The notes beneath the pieces were generated by a model, which worked only from the letters and a program-made list of their open reading frames with translations, was not told the origin of the DNA and searched no databases. A stretch of 7,495 bases of DNA from Faecenecus sp036648855 (GTDB taxonomy: Bacteria > Bacillota_I > Bacilli_A > RF39 > UBA660), in contig JAVWCU010000045.1 in NCBI GenBank assembly GCA_036648855.1, positions 1-7,495 on the forward strand, in the 5' to 3' direction. The position numbers and the translations under genes were made by a program. Shown piece after piece: positions 1 through 4,763 of the stretch; position 1 is the stretch's first letter, and each line of letters begins with the position of its first letter.

Positions 1-22
1 TATATAATTAATAATAGTACTA

Positions 23-47
23 TACTAGTTTTAAAGGGTAACTAGTA
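23..47 (-). terminator. Weak terminator-like hairpin after ardA
   Basis: An 8-bp inverted repeat (TACTAGTT at 23-30 and AACTAGTA at 40-47) with a 9-nt loop lies just after the ardA stop codon in the direction of transcription. The stem is AT-rich and no clear U-run follows, so it may be a weak terminator or an RNA-stabilising 3' end rather than a classical intrinsic terminator. Its ACTAG core resembles the hairpins in two upstream cassettes (828-859 and 3348-3379). Confidence 0.3.
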
Positions 48-58
48 ACCTATTTTTG

Positions 59-766
59 TTAGCAATAATATATTGCAATATTGTCACCTATTGTAAAATC
101 ATGGCTCAAGTATCTTCCAAACTCTTCATAATTAAAATATCTTTCTGCCATATTTTCATCTATTTCATTTATATCGGCAAAATATTCGCCTATTTTTTCA
201 TCTGTATCATTTTCTTGCATAAATTCCTCAGCTTCATTTTCTGCATAATCTTCCAAATACATACCCAAGTCGCCACCTAATCTTAAATCACGACCGTATT
301 TTTCATAATCAAAATAATCGTCAATATTTTCTATATTTTCCATATCGCATATTTGTTCTATATAATTGTATGCAAGGTCTTCATATTTATCAGTGTCACC
401 ATCTAGCTCTATTATACTACAATTCCCCATAATATTATCTATTCCAAACTTTATTATATCGTCCATATCTATTCCACCATCATTCAATAATAAATTTAAG
501 GCTTCTATTTCATATTCGCTTAAATTCTTTATTTCATTTGCAATAATATTCAATTGACTAATACTTTCATATTCGCTTATTTCTATATTCAAACAAGTTT
601 CATAATCGCTTATAAAATATTCTTCATTAGTTTCGTTAATACTTATCGCATCTAAAACTATTCCTAAATCCTTATCGCTTATAGGCAATTTTACCCATGT
701 ATAAACTAGTGTACCTTTATTATACATACTTAGATTAGTTATAGCTATTCTTATTTCATTTTTCAT
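59..766 (-). CDS. ardA: ArdA-family anti-restriction protein
   Basis: ArdA proteins are acidic dimers that mimic B-form DNA and inhibit type I restriction-modification enzymes when an element enters a new host. I recognise the family by ITNLSMYNKG at residues 9-18, the W-x-x-LPI segment near 24-29, YFISDYET at 50-57, ISEYESISQLN at 63-73, and the diagnostic YFDYEKYGRDLRLGGD at 151-166. The protein is strongly acidic throughout, as expected of a DNA mimic, and has no signal peptide or membrane segment. A start 36 nt further upstream is open, but it would place AGGAGG inside the gene, so the ATG at 766 is chosen, giving 235 residues. Known short ArdA proteins are about 166 residues. The extra length is a C-terminal extension with a second copy of the YF-x-YE-x-x-GR motif (YFNYEEFGRYL, 210-220). 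It is the last gene of the leftward run. The family call is secure; activity of this long form is inferred. Confidence 0.9.
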   Translation of the reverse strand: MKNEIRIAITNLSMYNKGTLVYTWVKLPISDKDLGIVLDAISINETNEEYFISDYETCLNIEISEYESISQLNIIANEIKNLSEYEIEALNLLLNDGGIDMDDIIKFGIDNIMGNCSIIELDGDTDKYEDLAYNYIEQICDMENIENIDDYFDYEKYGRDLRLGGDLGMYLEDYAENEAEEFMQENDTDEKIGEYFADINEIDENMAERYFNYEEFGRYLSHDFTIGDNIAIYYC

Positions 767-863
767 TTTTTTATTCCTCCTAAAATTTTTATTTAAATTC
801 AATTTAATTTTTGAATTTAAATTATAGGTACTAGAGAATAAGTTAATATTCTCTAGTACATTT
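767..863 (-). repeat. Intergenic cassette 1 (leader of ardA)
   Basis: Read leftward, this has a 13-bp perfect hairpin (828-840 with 847-859, arm core CTAGAGAATA, 6-nt loop) right after the preceding stop. A diverged type-1 leader follows, with its own 10-bp hairpin (ATTTAAATTC at 791-800 with 813-822), then AAAATTTTAGGAGGAAT and an A-run before ATG. The short GTGT hairpin found in the other cassettes is absent. The AGGAGG-to-ATG spacing is 9 nt. The large hairpin could be a terminator, an RNA-processing site or a 3'-end protector; it has no U-run. Confidence 0.65.
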
Positions 864-1052
864 TTATTCTATATTTATGTTTATAATTTTAAAACTATCT
901 GAATAACTTTTCTCTTTTTCTACTAATATAAATCCACCTTTTGCTCCATCTTTTTTCATTATACTTTTGCATTTCTGCCAACTAGTCGCATGTATTACAT
1001 CGCATAAATTATAAGTATTTCCTATACATATTTCATATCTTTTTTCTTTCAT
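864..1052 (-). CDS. Small protein of unknown function, 62 aa
   Basis: Not recognised. The 62-residue protein begins MKEKRYEICIGNTYNLC and looks like a compact alpha/beta fold: a short strand at residues 4-9, a stretch with W25 and K27-K34 that could be a helix, and a GGFILVEKEK strand near 39-48. It has three cysteines (C9, C17, C28) but no clear metal-binding spacing, and no signal peptide or membrane segment. The start is supported by a strong AGGAGG 7 nt upstream inside the conserved cassette. The gene sits between a 160-residue hypothetical gene and ardA in the same orientation, so a role in establishment or anti-defence is conceivable from context only. Confidence 0.75.
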   Translation of the reverse strand: MKEKRYEICIGNTYNLCDVIHATSWQKCKSIMKKDGAKGGFILVEKEKSYSDSFKIININIE

Positions 1053-1175
1053 TTTTATTCCTCCTAAAATTTTTATTAAACTCTAATTCAATATTAAAAT
1101 TTAATTTACAGACACTATTTAAAGTGTTTGCACTATATATTATACATTAATATAACATATAGTGCAATTTTAATC
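1053..1175 (-). repeat. Intergenic cassette 2 (type-1 leader)
   Basis: This holds a long AT-rich hairpin (GCACTATAT at 1130-1138 with ATATAGTGC at 1157-1165), then a short hairpin (ACACT 1112-1116 with AGTGT 1123-1127), then the type-1 leader ending in AAAATTTTAGGAGGAAT. The type-1 leader is nearly identical to that of cassettes 3 and 4. Just upstream, overlapping the previous gene's end, a 21-bp stretch (1163-1183) recurs exactly at 4197-4217 inside the large hairpin before the first gene of the run. Confidence 0.65.
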
Positions 1176-1658
1176 TTATATTATAGCTAAACTTTCATTT
1201 ACCACTATAGAAACTGCCTCTTGCTTCATCTCTTTTTTTATCATATCTGCAATGTAAACAACTAACTTTATATCGAATGGATTGCAGTTACTAATAAAAC
1301 TTATTAAATTACCTTTTTCTATAACTAATCCATCCGTGTCGCTTATCCATCCACCTACAGTATTTACATTATCGTATGATTTACCAAAGTCTTTTAGTAT
1401 ATCGACAACTTTTTCTATATACTGCGAATTGTCTATTGAACTATTTACATCCATAGTTGATGGTATTATTATTCCTAATTCGTTATTGTCTTGTATATTA
1501 AATTCGCTAGTTTCATTGCAGTTACTAAAAATTACATCATTTATTTTAGTAGCTCCACCATATTTTTTAGAACCATCTTCTAATGAATTGACAATAACTC
1601 TATTTGCTAGACAAAAAGCATTTTCACCAAACATTTTTTTACAATTTAATTTTTTCAT
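1176..1658 (-). CDS. Conserved-looking hypothetical protein, 160 aa
   Basis: I cannot assign a function. The C-terminal two thirds has the feel of a compact conserved domain: IIIPSTMDVN at about 63-72, an amphipathic helix (YIEKVVDILKDFG, 80-92), GGWISDTDGLVIEKG at 102-116, and a final helix-strand element KKEMKQEAVSIVVN at 141-154. I have the impression of similar short domains in plasmid- and phage-borne hypothetical proteins, with a PST...GGW...E...QEAV pattern, but cannot name one. The N-terminal 60 residues (four Cys: C6, C16, C47 and a further one at 125 in the domain) look less conserved. No signal peptide or membrane span is seen. The start is fixed by AGGAGG 9 nt upstream. The gene is third from the end of the run. 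Confidence 0.8.
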   Translation of the reverse strand: MKKLNCKKMFGENAFCLANRVIVNSLEDGSKKYGGATKINDVIFSNCNETSEFNIQDNNELGIIIPSTMDVNSSIDNSQYIEKVVDILKDFGKSYDNVNTVGGWISDTDGLVIEKGNLISFISNCNPFDIKLVVYIADMIKKEMKQEAVSIVVNESLAII

Positions 1659-1784
1659 TTTTTTATTCCTCCTAAAATTTTTATTAAACTCTAATTCAAT
1701 ATTAAAATTTAATTTACATACACTTATAATAAAGTGTTATATATAAGGAGATAAATTAATATCCCCTTATATGCTTTATTGCTA
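1659..1784 (-). repeat. Intergenic cassette 3 (type-1 leader)
   Basis: Bases 1659-1770 are, by eye, identical to 2100-2211 (112 bp). Read leftward: an 11-bp hairpin (1743-1753 with 1760-1770, arm core AAGGGGATA, one G-U pair, loop of 6), a short ACACTT/AAGTGT hairpin, the AT-rich type-1 leader, and AAAATTTTAGGAGGAAT. The hairpin loop (TTAATT on the coding strand) matches that of cassette 7, although the stem sequence is different. Confidence 0.7.
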
Positions 1785-2099
1785 TTATATACTTTTTATC
1801 TCTATTAGTTTAGTATTATCATTTAAAAAACTTATATATTTATCTAACATTAAATTATAAGAAGCTTTAAATGTATTAACATCTACCCTAGTTATATCTA
1901 ATATTTTTCCGTCATCGTCTGCGTACAATTCTATCTTCTTAAATTTATCTATTTTAGATATAATATTCTCTTCTACCATTTTATATAAAAATTCCTCTTC
2001 ATCTTTATTAAATAATCTATTATTCTTAGTATTATGCGTACCTACACAACACTTCTTATTATTTCTAAAAGTTCCTTTTACTAATATACTTTGGCTCAT
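1785..2099 (-). CDS. Hypothetical protein, 104 aa
   Basis: Not recognised. The 104-residue protein starts MSQSILVKGTFRNNKKC and contains a C-C pair (C17, C18) and H22 near the N-terminus, a charged helix-like stretch (NKDEEEFLYKMVEENIISKI, about 31-50), a short strand KKIELYADDDGKIL (54-67), and a C-terminal helix (NLMLDKYISFL). It is soluble in character, without signal peptide or membrane spans. The start is set by AGGAGG 9 nt upstream. Its flanking cassettes on both sides share an identical 112-bp core, so the gene is bracketed by direct repeats and could be lost or exchanged by homologous recombination. Confidence 0.75.
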   Translation of the reverse strand: MSQSILVKGTFRNNKKCCVGTHNTKNNRLFNKDEEEFLYKMVEENIISKIDKFKKIELYADDDGKILDITRVDVNTFKASYNLMLDKYISFLNDNTKLIEIKSI

Positions 2100-2219
2100 T
2101 TTTTTATTCCTCCTAAAATTTTTATTAAACTCTAATTCAATATTAAAATTTAATTTACATACACTTATAATAAAGTGTTATATATAAGGAGATAAATTAA
2201 TATCCCCTTATAATTTTTA
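2100..2219 (-). repeat. Intergenic cassette 4 (type-1 leader)
   Basis: This is a second copy of the 112-bp block seen at 1659-1770. Its long hairpin is at 2184-2194 with 2201-2211, followed leftward by the short ACACTT/AAGTGT hairpin, the type-1 leader and the AGGAGG block. It lies immediately after the stop codon of the 86-residue gene. Confidence 0.7.
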
Positions 2220-2480
2220 TTAATATTTTTCTATTTTATTAACTTTTAGCACAAAGTTTTCTATATCTTCATCTTTACTATTGTCTATAACTATATTAAA
2301 GTCTATGATTAAAGTTGCTTCATTATTTTTGATATCTGTATAAATAACATTCTTATCTCTTTTTATATCTTCTGTAATTCCATCATTAAAAACACTATAG
2401 AAATTATTACTCACCATGATATTATCTAATTCTACAAAGTCAAACTCTTTTCCTATTAATTCCATTATTTCATTTTTCAT
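2220..2480 (-). CDS. Hypothetical acidic protein, 86 aa
   Basis: Function unknown. The protein reads as a short N-terminal helix (MKNEIMELIGKEF), then FVELDNIMVSNNFYSVFNDG (about 15-34), a strand-like segment VIYTDIKNNEATLIIDFNIVI (45-65), and an acidic tail ending in FVLKVNKIEKY. The alternation suggests an alpha/beta or mainly beta fold. It is acidic, as small DNA-mimic anti-defence proteins often are, but that alone does not prove such a role. The start has AGGAGG 9 nt upstream. It is the first gene, going leftward, with a type-2 leader upstream and a type-1 cassette downstream, so it marks the switch between the two leader types. Confidence 0.75.
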   Translation of the reverse strand: MKNEIMELIGKEFDFVELDNIMVSNNFYSVFNDGITEDIKRDKNVIYTDIKNNEATLIIDFNIVIDNSKDEDIENFVLKVNKIEKY

Positions 2481-2601
2481 TTTTTTATTCCTCCTAAAAT
2501 TTTAGCATCTTTATTAAGATACTTTAAAGGCACACCTTTTTAAAAGTGTGCAATAAGTTTCACATGAAACTAGTTGAATAGTTTCATGTGAAACTTGGGT
2601 A
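2481..2601 (-). repeat. Intergenic cassette 5 (type-2 leader, parS-like hairpin)
   Basis: Bases 2481-2596 match 3698-3813 exactly by eye (116 bp). Read leftward: an 18-bp perfect hairpin (2555-2572 with 2579-2596, 6-nt loop), a GCACAC/GTGTGC hairpin, the type-2 leader with a GTATCTT/AAGATGC stem (one G-U pair), and AAAATTTTAGGAGGAAT. Each hairpin arm carries GTTTCACATGAAAC or its reverse complement, one base away from the core of bacterial parS (GTTTCACGTGAAAC). Confidence 0.7.
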
Positions 2602-2949
2602 TTATATATTTAATTTATTTACAAGCTCATCTAAACTAATTTCTTCATTTTCATATTTATTTTTAAGGTTATAATCTTTAATGCCTTTGTACTCGATAGG
2701 AAAACTTTTAAATTCTTCTATATAGTTTATTATTTGTTGTCTGTTGCTATATATATCATTTTTTGTAAATTCACCTATAAATTTTCTGTCCCTTGCATAA
2801 TTCGACTGTAAACAATAATTTACATTTACATTATATTTACCATATTCAAATTTAACAATACATTCATCATAAGCTTTTAGAGTAGTCTTAATTTTTTCTT
2901 GCACTTCCATAGGTAAACTTTTTAATAATTCTATTTTATCATTATTCAT
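2602..2949 (-). CDS. Hypothetical protein, 115 aa
   Basis: Not recognised with confidence. The protein begins with a helix (IELLKSLPMEVQEKIKTTLKAY, about 6-27), followed by a beta-like block CIVKFEYGKYNVNVNYCL (30-47), a basic and aromatic segment (YARDRKFIGEFTKNDIY), a helix (RQQIINYIEEFKSFP), YKGIKDYNLKN, and an acidic C-terminal helix. It has a soluble, single-domain look. The start has AGGAGG 10 nt upstream. The intergenic hairpin just downstream is the parS-like type, while the cassette upstream is the shortest in the run. A role linked to ArdA would be guesswork. Confidence 0.78.
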   Translation of the reverse strand: MNNDKIELLKSLPMEVQEKIKTTLKAYDECIVKFEYGKYNVNVNYCLQSNYARDRKFIGEFTKNDIYSNRQQIINYIEEFKSFPIEYKGIKDYNLKNKYENEEISLDELVNKLNI

Positions 2950-3017
2950 TTTTTTTATTCCTCCTAAAATTTTAGCATCTTATTAAGATACTTTAAAGGC
3001 ACACTTTTAAAGTGTGC
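2950..3017 (-). repeat. Intergenic cassette 6 (short type-2 leader)
   Basis: This is the shortest cassette. It has the type-2 leader and the GCACACTT/AAGTGTGC hairpin (2999-3006 with 3010-3017) but no long variable hairpin. The TAA stop of the preceding gene (3007-3009) forms the loop of the short hairpin, so the last codons of that gene are written inside the repeat. Confidence 0.65.
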
Positions 3018-3282
3018 AAATAGTTCTTATATTGTATTTTCCTTCTACAAACTCTAACTGCTCCTTTAATTCATCTTCTTTTTTCATAATTTTATTAGTT
3101 AAGAAAAACATTTTTTCTATCATTTTTTCTATTTCTGCATCTGTATAATTTTTACTATCTATTTTTTTATTTAATCTAGCTATTCTTTTTTCTATTATCT
3201 CTATTGTCTCTATACAAGTTTTAGCATAATCTAAGGCTGTTAGGCTTCCTTCTAGTTTGGCATTAAAGTTATTTTTATTCAT
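3007..3282 (-). CDS. Predicted coiled-coil protein, 91 aa
   Basis: Function unknown. Residues from about 16 to 82 are almost entirely charged and hydrophobic in a helical pattern (TIEIIEKRIARLNKKID, then DAEIEKMIEKMFFLTNKIMKKEDELKEQLEF), with a break at SKNYTD near 43-48, suggesting a two-helix antiparallel coiled coil. The start has AGGAGG 7 nt upstream with a slightly variant spacer (AAC instead of AAT). The C-terminal residues C-T-L and the stop codon lie inside the hairpin of cassette 6. This may mean the gene was truncated when that cassette arrived or recombined, or simply that the two were compacted together. Confidence 0.78.
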   Translation of the reverse strand: MNKNNFNAKLEGSLTALDYAKTCIETIEIIEKRIARLNKKIDSKNYTDAEIEKMIEKMFFLTNKIMKKEDELKEQLEFVEGKYNIRTICTL

Positions 3283-3388
3283 TTTTGTTCCTCCTAAAAT
3301 TTTAGCATCTTATATAAAGATACTTTACATACACTATTTAAAGTGTTATACTAGAGAATAAATTAATATTCTCTAGTATGTATTGTTA
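3283..3388 (-). repeat. Intergenic cassette 7 (type-2 leader)
   Basis: Read leftward: a 13-bp perfect hairpin (3348-3360 with 3367-3379, core CTAGAGAATA, loop of 6) matching that of cassette 1, then the ACACT/AGTGT hairpin, a shortened type-2 leader (AAGTATCTTTATATAAGATG), and AAAATTTTAGGAGGAAC. It joins the long-hairpin type of cassette 1 to the leader type of cassettes 5, 6 and 8, which shows that the modules are shuffled. Confidence 0.65.
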
Positions 3389-3697
3389 CTATTTTATTTC
3401 CATTATATTTTCTATAAAAACACACCCTTTTATTATTGCTATATTTATTATATACTTTGTATTTAATTTATCATCCAAGCCCATTAAATCCATAAACTGT
3501 ACAACTTCATTCTCTCTTATGCTACTAAGTATCATATTTACTACGCTTTCTGTGAACGAGCTTTGTATATATTTCGCATTAGGTAAATAATCAATCAATA
3601 CATCTTTTATATTTCCCATTAAGTCATAATAGTCGCTAAACTCTATTCTTATAGTATTAACTACATTTACTATTCTTCTTAATTCGCTTTTTTTCAT
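3389..3697 (-). CDS. Hypothetical helical protein, 102 aa
   Basis: Not recognised. The sequence suggests an all-helical protein: a basic N-terminus (MKKSELRRIVNVVNTIRIEF), YYDLMGNIKDVLIDYL (about 23-38), FTESVVNMILSSIRENEVVQFMDLMGL (48-74), then KYIINIAIIKGCVFIENIMEIK. The hydrophobic C-terminal segment is short and contains K, so I do not call it a membrane span. The start has AGGAGG 9 nt upstream. It is the second gene of the leftward run, directly after the OB-fold-like gene, and the two are separated by the parS-like cassette. Confidence 0.75.
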   Translation of the reverse strand: MKKSELRRIVNVVNTIRIEFSDYYDLMGNIKDVLIDYLPNAKYIQSSFTESVVNMILSSIRENEVVQFMDLMGLDDKLNTKYIINIAIIKGCVFIENIMEIK

Positions 3698-3822
3698 TTT
3701 TTTATTCCTCCTAAAATTTTAGCATCTTTATTAAGATACTTTAAAGGCACACCTTTTTAAAAGTGTGCAATAAGTTTCACATGAAACTAGTTGAATAGTT
3801 TCATGTGAAACTTGGTAATATT
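3698..3822 (-). repeat. Intergenic cassette 8 (type-2 leader, parS-like hairpin)
   Basis: This is the second exact copy of the 116-bp block at 2481-2596. Its long hairpin is at 3772-3789 with 3796-3813, each arm holding GTTTCACATGAAAC or its reverse complement. It separates the first and second genes of the run. The two identical copies lie about 1.2 kb apart in direct orientation and bracket three genes. Confidence 0.7.
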
Positions 3823-4122
3823 TTACATATTTTCTATTATTTGCAATATCTCTAATTCATAATCTTTTGTTCCATTTTTTCTTGTATATTCTCTAACTTT
3901 TCCCATAAAAGTAACTTTGTCGCCATTTTTATACAATTTATTTAGTTTTCTGCTTACAGTAGTCTTAGGATTAGCATATAAATGATTAGTAACATATTTC
4001 CCTTTACTGTCCTTTACATCTTTTATTAGGTATACATTAGAGCTAGTTTTCTTTACTATTTTATTAGTAAGTACAGCTATAAATAAAGACTCTTCTTTAT
4101 AATTTAATAGATTGTTTCTCAC
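3823..4122 (-). CDS. Small OB-fold-like protein, possible nucleic-acid binder, 99 aa
   Basis: First gene of the leftward run. The pattern is suggestive of an OB fold: a strand LFIAVLTNKIVKKTSSNVYLIKD split across residues 13-35, a basic central segment (TTVSRKLNKLYKNGD, about 54-68), then VTFMGKVREYTRKNGTKDYELEIL (70-93), where V-x-F-x-G-x-V followed by Y and DYEL is typical of OB-type barrels. Such proteins often bind single-stranded nucleic acid. No named family was recognised, and binding is inference. No internal ATG gives a sensible start. GTG at 4122 with AAGGGG 9 nt upstream is chosen. Unlike the other eight genes it lacks the AGGAGG cassette and follows the long structured leader directly. 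Confidence 0.75.
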   Translation of the reverse strand: MRNNLLNYKEESLFIAVLTNKIVKKTSSNVYLIKDVKDSKGKYVTNHLYANPKTTVSRKLNKLYKNGDKVTFMGKVREYTRKNGTKDYELEILQIIENM

Positions 4123-4172
4123 TTTTTACATCCCCTTAATTTTTTTTATTAAGATTTTTTAAAATCTTTACA

Positions 4173-4250
4173 AGGTGGCTAACTACAAGTTATAGTTGCA
4201 ATTTTAATCTTATATTACATTAAGATTACAGAACTTGCAGTTAGCCACCT
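4173..4250 (-). promoter_or_regulatory. Large hairpin just upstream of the first gene
   Basis: The outer 19-bp stem pairs 4173-4191 with 4232-4250 (GGTGGCTAACT arms, one G-U or A-C position depending on strand). An inner 8-bp stem pairs TAATCTTA (4205-4212) with TAAGATTA (4221-4228). On the minus strand it ends about 50 nt before the GTG start and is not followed by a U-run, so it is more likely an attenuator, insulator or processing signal than a terminator. It contains a 21-bp sequence also found at 1163-1183. Confidence 0.6.
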
Positions 4251-4273
4251 AAAAAAACTTTAATTTTTTTAGG
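4248..4273 (-). promoter_or_regulatory. A/U hairpin overlapping the large hairpin (possible alternative fold)
   Basis: CCTAAAAAAA (4248-4257) is perfectly complementary to TTTTTTTAGG (4264-4273), with a 6-nt loop. Its CCT/AGG end uses the same bases 4248-4250 as the foot of the large hairpin, so the two cannot both form fully. Next to it on the minus strand is ACCTCCTTCCT, which resembles the anti-Shine-Dalgarno end of 16S rRNA. Confidence 0.45.
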
Positions 4274-4403
4274 AAGGAGGTAATATTCAATTGTCCATCT
4301 CATCTTAAAACTATAGAAAAATAGCCCTTTGTACGAGTATACCTTTGCATTCCAGACTCTCGCACTTATACTATTTAACAATAATTAATTTTTTCCGTAT
4401 CGC

Positions 4404-4560
4404 TAGATATAAGTAGGTATTTTCTATTCCTTCTAAGAAGGGTACTATGCAGTCAGCGTGGGGAATATGCTTTTTTCCCCTAGAGGTTACAAGTTCCACA
4501 TGTGGAACTTCTCCTTTAATTAGAGCCTCTGCATATTAAGTTAATATCTTCCTATATCTA
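4404..4560 (-). ncRNA. Closed multi-branch RNA domain in the leader
   Basis: TAGATATA (4404-4411) pairs with TATATCTA (4553-4560) and closes the domain. Inside it are CCTTC/GAAGG (4429-4441), TATGC/GCATA (4446-4450 with 4531-4535), GGGGAA/TTCCCC (4460-4465 with 4475-4480), AGAGG/CCTCT (4482-4486 with 4526-4530), and a 20-bp perfect palindrome (4491-4510). The helices nest without conflict and give a multi-way junction. Such ordered nesting in AT-rich DNA, with GC pairs concentrated in stems, supports a functional fold. The strand is assigned from the promoters only. Confidence 0.5.
4491..4510. repeat. Perfect 20-bp palindrome
   Basis: AAGTTCCACATGTGGAACTT is its own reverse complement. It can be a hairpin in the leader RNA or a site for a dimeric DNA-binding protein. 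It resembles the parS-like arms of cassettes 5 and 8 in layout (AGTT-x-CACATG) but differs in having CC and GG instead of TC and GA. Confidence 0.6.
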
Positions 4561-4611
4561 AAAAATAGGTTAAGCAAGTAATTTCCTTACTATTATTAGC
4601 TATTATTAGAT

Positions 4612-4690
4612 AGTGCTTTAAGACCTTTGCCTTCTATATGCAAGCTATCTGCATATATGCTGTAAAATTCGCGTGACGGTCTAAAAGCTA
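4612..4690 (-). ncRNA. Stem-loop domain at the 5' side of the leader
   Basis: An 11-nt stem with one mismatch (arms GCTTTTAGACC and GGTCTTAAAGC on the minus strand) encloses a second 8-bp hairpin, TATATGCA with TGCATATA (about 4637-4659). The outer arms lie near 4614-4625 and 4678-4689. It is the most promoter-proximal structured domain of the leader. A smaller hairpin (AGTAA/TTACT, near 4579-4593) lies between it and the multi-branch domain. Confidence 0.45.
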
Positions 4691-4763
4691 GTTATATTAA
4701 TGTTACTTAGTTTTAAGTTGTTATTAAGTCGTGTTCTTATATATCTGCTATTGTATTGCTTTA

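Noticed and set aside
56..557. Rightward open frames opposite ardA
   Set aside because: They are hydrophobic low-complexity shadows of ardA without ribosome sites.
1282..1746. Rightward 154-residue open frame
   Set aside because: It is antisense to the 160-residue gene and cassette 3, has no ribosome site, and arises from the AT-rich opposite strand.
4173..4250. Intrinsic terminator
   Set aside because: The stem is strong but no U-run follows directly on either strand.
4265..4303. AGGAAGGAGGTAAT followed by TTG on the + strand as a gene start
   Set aside because: The frame closes after five codons. The AGGAGG is better explained as the complement of an anti-Shine-Dalgarno-like stretch in the leftward leader.
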